Below, in pieces: positions 6,556-9,378 of a stretch of 9,378 nt of DNA. The position numbers and the translations under genes are program-made. The first letter of the stretch is position 1; every line of letters starts with the position of its first letter. The notes beneath the pieces were generated by a model. The model saw only the letters and a program-made list of their open reading frames with translations, was not told the origin of the DNA and did not search any database. The DNA comes from Leptospira sp. (lineage in GTDB: Bacteria > Spirochaetota > Leptospiria > Leptospirales > Leptospiraceae), in assembly GCA_021413405.1 (NCBI GenBank), contig JAIOQL010000030.1, positions 1-9,378 of the forward strand, given 5' to 3'.

Positions 6556-7077
6556 ATGCCTCATATTCCGCCGATATCAATCCTCGATGAATTCAGGGCC
6601 CGTCACGGGAATAAATTAGTCGAAGAACTCTCAGAACTTTTTATCCAGGAAGATCCGGAATTAGGAGCCTATCTCAGTTATGCCCTGGAAGAAGAAGATC
6701 TTTCCACATACAGAAATATTTTCCGGTTCATGTTTTCTACTCCGCATAATACACAACAGGAACTGAAGGACTGGTTTTTCGGACTGGGAGATATGGATCA
6801 CCATTTTTATGCAGATATGATATTCAAAGAAGACGATCACTTTGAAGAGAATCATGATTTTATAAAAACATACCCGTTCAAAGAAGATGTTCATCAGCTG
6901 ATAGTAGAGGATTTCACTGCGGATGCACCGGATCCGGAAAAAAAGAAAAGAATCTCTGATTACATTGATGAATGTTTTAACTCCGGATTTCTTTCACTTG
7001 CTGATTTTAGCGGAGAGGGCTGGGATCTCTACGCAGATGACAGGAACTTATTCATGGAAGGATTAAAGAACACCTGA
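6556..7077 (+). CDS. Strongly acidic protein of unknown function (173 aa)
   Basis: I do not recognise this protein. It starts MPHIPPISILDEFRARHGNK and has no signal peptide or membrane segment, so it is probably cytoplasmic. By count it carries 39 Asp/Glu against 15 Lys/Arg, a net charge near -24. Acidic clusters include ALEEEDLS (44-51) and FKEDDHFEENHDF (90-102). Histidines are frequent beside acidic residues (for example DMDHHFYAD, 79-87), which could suggest metal binding but is not a known motif. Predicted character is largely helical with aromatic residues spread through the second half. The start is set by AAGGAGA 5 nt upstream. Its TGA is separated by 1 bp from the ATG of the secreted repeat protein, so the two are probably co-transcribed and translationally coupled. 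A partner or regulatory role for that protein is only a guess from position. Confidence 0.75.
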   Translation: MPHIPPISILDEFRARHGNKLVEELSELFIQEDPELGAYLSYALEEEDLSTYRNIFRFMFSTPHNTQQELKDWFFGLGDMDHHFYADMIFKEDDHFEENHDFIKTYPFKEDVHQLIVEDFTADAPDPEKKKRISDYIDECFNSGFLSLADFSGEGWDLYADDRNLFMEGLKNT

Positions 7078-7078
7078 A

Positions 7079-7666
7079 ATGGTTTTCGTTCGCAGGATTC
7101 ATATTTTTAAGCTGCCACTTTTCGTTTTCTTCCTGCTCGCACTTCCTCTTGTCGCTGATGATGACTGGTCTGACCTTCATAAAGATGAAAAGAAAATTTA
7201 TGGAAGTGAGAAAGAAATAAAGTATGATGTTAACGCTTTTTTCTGGGAGAGGGAAAATTGGGATCAGCATTATTCCAATGAAGTTTTGTGGTTATACAAG
7301 CATACCGATTATCCTAAATTCCGCTCTACGTACGTGTTTCCGTTTTATAACGGACTTGAAAGTAAATTTGATAACCGTAAAAAATACCGTTTTCTGAATT
7401 TTTATTATAAGCAGGATAAATCTTTTGAGCAAGCGGTCTTTTTCCCTTTCGTTTTTCAGGGAGGTGACAAGGCAATCGGTGAATCCTATCTCGGAATTTT
7501 CCCCGCATTTTATAGCCGGACCTATGAAGGGAACGGGTTCTCCGGATCTACTTTTCTAACTCCTTTTTTTTACCGGTCAACCGATAAAACCAAAACGGAG
7601 AAAATATCTGAAGAGGAAGCATTTAGTATCTCACCTTTTCATCTGAATATATATGAAAAAAAATAA
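7079..7666 (+). CDS. Secreted aromatic-rich repeat protein, N-terminal part (frame ends at A8 tract)
   Basis: The 195-residue zero frame of a much larger gene. It begins with a signal peptide, MVFVRRIHIFKLPLFVFFLL then ALPLVA, probably cleaved before DDDW (around residue 26). From about residue 80 it shows short strand-like segments rich in Phe, Tyr and Pro alternating with polar turns: TYVFPFYNG, AVFFPFVFQGG, YLGIFPAFYS, TFLTPFFYRS. It ends GAA-AAA-AAA-TAA at 7655-7666. The frame entered by a -1 step on this A tract stays open for 572 codons and encodes the same type of repeats, so I read 7079-9378 as one interrupted gene. The start is 1 bp after the previous stop, with only a distant GGAAGG, which suggests coupled translation. 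Outer-membrane or cell-surface location is inferred from the signal peptide and alternating aromatic strands. It may belong to a leptospiral family I recall as 'LA_1737 family'; that is unverified. Confidence 0.75.
   Translation: MVFVRRIHIFKLPLFVFFLLALPLVADDDWSDLHKDEKKIYGSEKEIKYDVNAFFWERENWDQHYSNEVLWLYKHTDYPKFRSTYVFPFYNGLESKFDNRKKYRFLNFYYKQDKSFEQAVFFPFVFQGGDKAIGESYLGIFPAFYSRTYEGNGFSGSTFLTPFFYRSTDKTKTEKISEEEAFSISPFHLNIYEKK
7656..7663 (+). other. A8 homopolymer with in-frame A_AAA_AAA slippery heptamer at the frame break
   Basis: Zero-frame codons are GAA-AAA-AAA-TAA, so bases 7657-7663 form an A_AAA_AAA heptamer directly before the stop. A -1 slip reads ATA-AAA-TCG next and enters the long downstream frame. 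One extra A in the DNA or RNA would do the same. Downstream, 7668-7674 can pair with 7690-7697 (7 bp with one bulged base, 15-nt loop), starting 4 nt after the heptamer; this is a weak stimulator at best. No Shine-Dalgarno-like sequence lies 10-14 nt upstream. Confidence 0.7.
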
Positions 7667-9378
7667 AATCGGAAAAAGAAACGTGGATGTTCCCGATACT
7701 TCCGCTCGTATATCTCAATTGGCAGAATACAGATTTTCATGCCAATTTATTCTGGATATTTGATTATTCTTCACAAAATGATAAGCTAAACACTCTGGCT
7801 TTTTTTCCCTTTTTGTTTCTGGATAAAAGCGAGAGGGGATATCTTCATATTCTGCCACCTCTTTACCTGAATTTCTGGAACGATTCAGACGGTACATACT
7901 ATCGTCATATCCTCCCATTTTATTTCAGCTTTGGAGATAAAAACGGTAACACAATTTTCGGACCTCTCTTCTATCACGATGAATCGAAATCCGGGAGTAC
8001 TAACTGGGCAGGTCTTTTTCACTGGAAACGGGATGCGGTTGGCGCTATTCCAAAATTCTGGTTTGTTCCATTCTATTTTTCGAACGAAGAAATTTCGGTG
8101 GGAGAAAAAAAGAGCTCAGGCTACCGGCATATTTTTCCGCCATTTTATTTAAGCCTTTGGGACGATTCGGACAAGAGTTTTTACCGTCATATTTTTCCCG
8201 CGTTCTTCAGTTTTGGCGATAGAGACCAGCAAACTTATTTTGGACCTTTTTATTTTCACAAAGACGAAGAGAAGAGGAGTTCAACTCTAATCGGGAATAT
8301 TTATTGGCAAAAGGAAAAAGCGTCAGGACTTTCTGCGATATGGATAATGCCTGTTTATTTTTCCGGTGAAAGTGTTTCGCCGGGAGGATTGTCTACAACG
8401 GGATATAGATGGATATTGCCGCTGTATTATAGTGCTTGGGATGATTTTTCCGGGTCCAAATACCTGCATCTTTTCCCGTTTTATTTCAGCTATTCTGTCA
8501 AAAATGAGGAAACTTTCTTTGGCCCGTTTTATTATCATAACCGGTCCGGAAAATCCGGATCAACACTGATTGGAAATGTCTACTGGTCCGAAAATTCCGG
8601 AACCGGTGAATCATATTTTCAGATTTTTCCTTTTTATTTTTCTTCGAAATCGGATTTGTCGGTCACGAGGAATATTCTTTTTTTTGCAAACTGGAAAAGC
8701 AGGGATCCGGATGGGCTTGAGTCGATGCAATTTTTTCCATTTCTTTTTTATGAAAAGAATTCATACCTTCATGTTTTTCCTTTTTACTGGAGTGCGACAT
8801 TGTCTGATAATTCATTTTTCTCGGTCAGCCCTGTTCATTATATCCGGAGAACGGTTAAGCGCGACACTACCTGGGTTGCGAACTATTATTCATCCGAGGA
8901 CAGACCCGGAAAAGAAAAATTTCTGACATTTTTCCCGTTCTATTTTGAATGGGATACTCCGGAGAGCGTAGGGAATCTGACGATTCCGCTTCACCTCAAA
9001 TATACAGATGAAAATCGGGATGTGGATCTCTATTTTCCTGGACTTTCCATTGCTAAGACAAGGGGTACGTTAGGCGCCGATTTCTCAATCGGAAAGAAGA
9101 ATAGTAGATACTACCTTGATTTTGAAGTGAGCTGGTGGTACAATCTGTTCAGTATTGCTACACGAACGACATTTGATATACCGGTTCCATGGAGCCGGGA
9201 AGCAAAGGCGGCTACTGCAGCTTCGCTTGTTGCATCGGGAGTTGCAGCTCCAGGTCAATCAAAAGATGATTCTACGGACGCAGGAAAAAATCCAAAGCTT
9301 GTAAAAAACAAAACGGTGTCGAGGGAAACTTCCGAAAATTTTTGGGGCTGGAATTTTCTGTTTGGTATTGCAGCCTTT
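7663..9378 (+). CDS. Secreted aromatic-rich repeat protein, main part in the -1 frame (3' end outside window)
   Basis: An uninterrupted frame of 572 codons from the A8 tract to the window edge. It has no Shine-Dalgarno start of its own; the first ATG is at 7687, within W-M-F-P, with no RBS. The content continues the upstream 195 residues: WMFPILPLVYLNW, then three tandem units of 94, 94 and about 90 residues (bases 7840-8673), then more diverged strands such as LHVFPFYWS and LTFFPFYFEW. A change in character occurs after about 8990: longer strands (VDLYFPGLSIAKT, YYLDFEVSWWYNLF), then an Ala/Ser/Lys-rich low-complexity linker (about 9205-9315), then WGWNFLFG. Total visible length with the upstream part is 767 residues. 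A beta-rich outer-membrane or surface protein is the best inference; no enzymatic motif is seen. It is best annotated with 7079-7663 as one frameshifted gene. Confidence 0.75.
   Translation, partial: MKSEKETWMFPILPLVYLNWQNTDFHANLFWIFDYSSQNDKLNTLAFFPFLFLDKSERGYLHILPPLYLNFWNDSDGTYYRHILPFYFSFGDKNGNTIFGPLFYHDESKSGSTNWAGLFHWKRDAVGAIPKFWFVPFYFSNEEISVGEKKSSGYRHIFPPFYLSLWDDSDKSFYRHIFPAFFSFGDRDQQTYFGPFYFHKDEEKRSSTLIGNIYWQKEKASGLSAIWIMPVYFSGESVSPGGLSTTGYRWILPLYYSAWDDFSGSKYLHLFPFYFSYSVKNEETFFGPFYYHNRSGKSGSTLIGNVYWSENSGTGESYFQIFPFYFSSKSDLSVTRNILFFANWKSRDPDGLESMQFFPFLFYEKNSYLHVFPFYWSATLSDNSFFSVSPVHYIRRTVKRDTTWVANYYSSEDRPGKEKFLTFFPFYFEWDTPESVGNLTIPLHLKYTDENRDVDLYFPGLSIAKTRGTLGADFSIGKKNSRYYLDFEVSWWYNLFSIATRTTFDIPVPWSREAKAATAASLVASGVAAPGQSKDDSTDAGKNPKLVKNKTVSRETSENFWGWNFLFGIAAF
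7840..8673 (+). repeat. Three tandem protein repeats of about 94 residues, each with five strand-turn sub-repeats
   Basis: Units start at 7840 (YLHILPPLYLNFWND), 8122 (YRHIFPPFYLSLWDD) and 8404 (YRWILPLYYSAWDD). Spacing is exactly 282 bp twice, and the third unit fades at about 8673. Each unit divides into five sub-repeats of about 20, 18, 17, 17 and 22 residues, each with a P-F/L-Y-F-S-like strand followed by a charged turn (for example HIFPAFFSFGD, YFGPFYFHKD, LIGNIYWQKE, IMPVYFSGE in unit two). The DNA has diverged clearly between units, so the duplication is old and kept at the protein level. Confidence 0.85.

Noticed and set aside
7687..8673. A separate gene starting at ATG 7687
   Set aside because: No Shine-Dalgarno, no signal peptide, and the ATG lies inside a strand motif (W-M-F-P) continuous with the upstream frame. 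A single interrupted gene explains the sequence better.

Overview
The window looks like chromosomal DNA of a spirochaete of the Leptospira group. This is an inference from gene content. The evidence is a DUF1574-type SGNH-like protein (a family I know mainly from leptospires), a leptospiral-style O-antigen ligase-like membrane protein, a UbiE/MenG methyltransferase, a MeaB GTPase, moderately AT-rich DNA, and many Lys-AAA and Phe-TTT codons. I found no rRNA, tRNA, CRISPR array, insertion sequence, phage gene or recognisable defence system.

Layout. (1) Bases 1-2854, + strand: the C-terminal half of an APC-superfamily amino acid permease overlaps by 4 bp (ATGA) a 695-aa polytopic protein of the O-antigen ligase/polymerase type. 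(2) Bases 2881-3146, - strand: a compact single-gene unit that encodes a 45-aa exported, lysine-rich peptide missing from usual long-ORF views. It has a strong Shine-Dalgarno sequence, a perfect TTGACA box upstream and a terminator with a GCAA tetraloop. (3) Bases 3170-6350, - strand: DUF1574/SGNH-like protein, MazG-like pyrophosphohydrolase (GTGA overlap), MeaB GTPase (4-bp gap), then UbiE/MenG after 88 bp that hold a possible separate promoter. (4) Bases 6351-6555: a divergent intergenic region. (5) Bases 6556-9378, + strand: a strongly acidic 173-aa protein of unknown function, followed after 1 bp by a large secreted, aromatic-rich repeat protein that runs off the right edge.

The most notable region is the last one. 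The repeat gene starts at 7079 with a signal peptide and stops at a TAA at 7664-7666, directly after an A8 tract. The -1 frame entered at exactly that point stays open for 572 codons to the window edge and encodes the same kind of aromatic strand-turn repeats. These include three tandem units of 94, 94 and about 90 residues. The zero-frame codons form an A_AAA_AAA slippery heptamer. The break could therefore be programmed or transcriptional frameshifting, a phase-variable homopolymer, a real mutation, or an assembly indel. The sequence alone cannot decide between these.

Functionally the window mixes envelope genes (O-antigen ligase-like protein, SGNH-like protein, exported peptide, repeat protein) with housekeeping genes (menaquinone methylation, B12-dependent mutase maintenance, nucleotide clean-up). 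I see no single pathway joining them.
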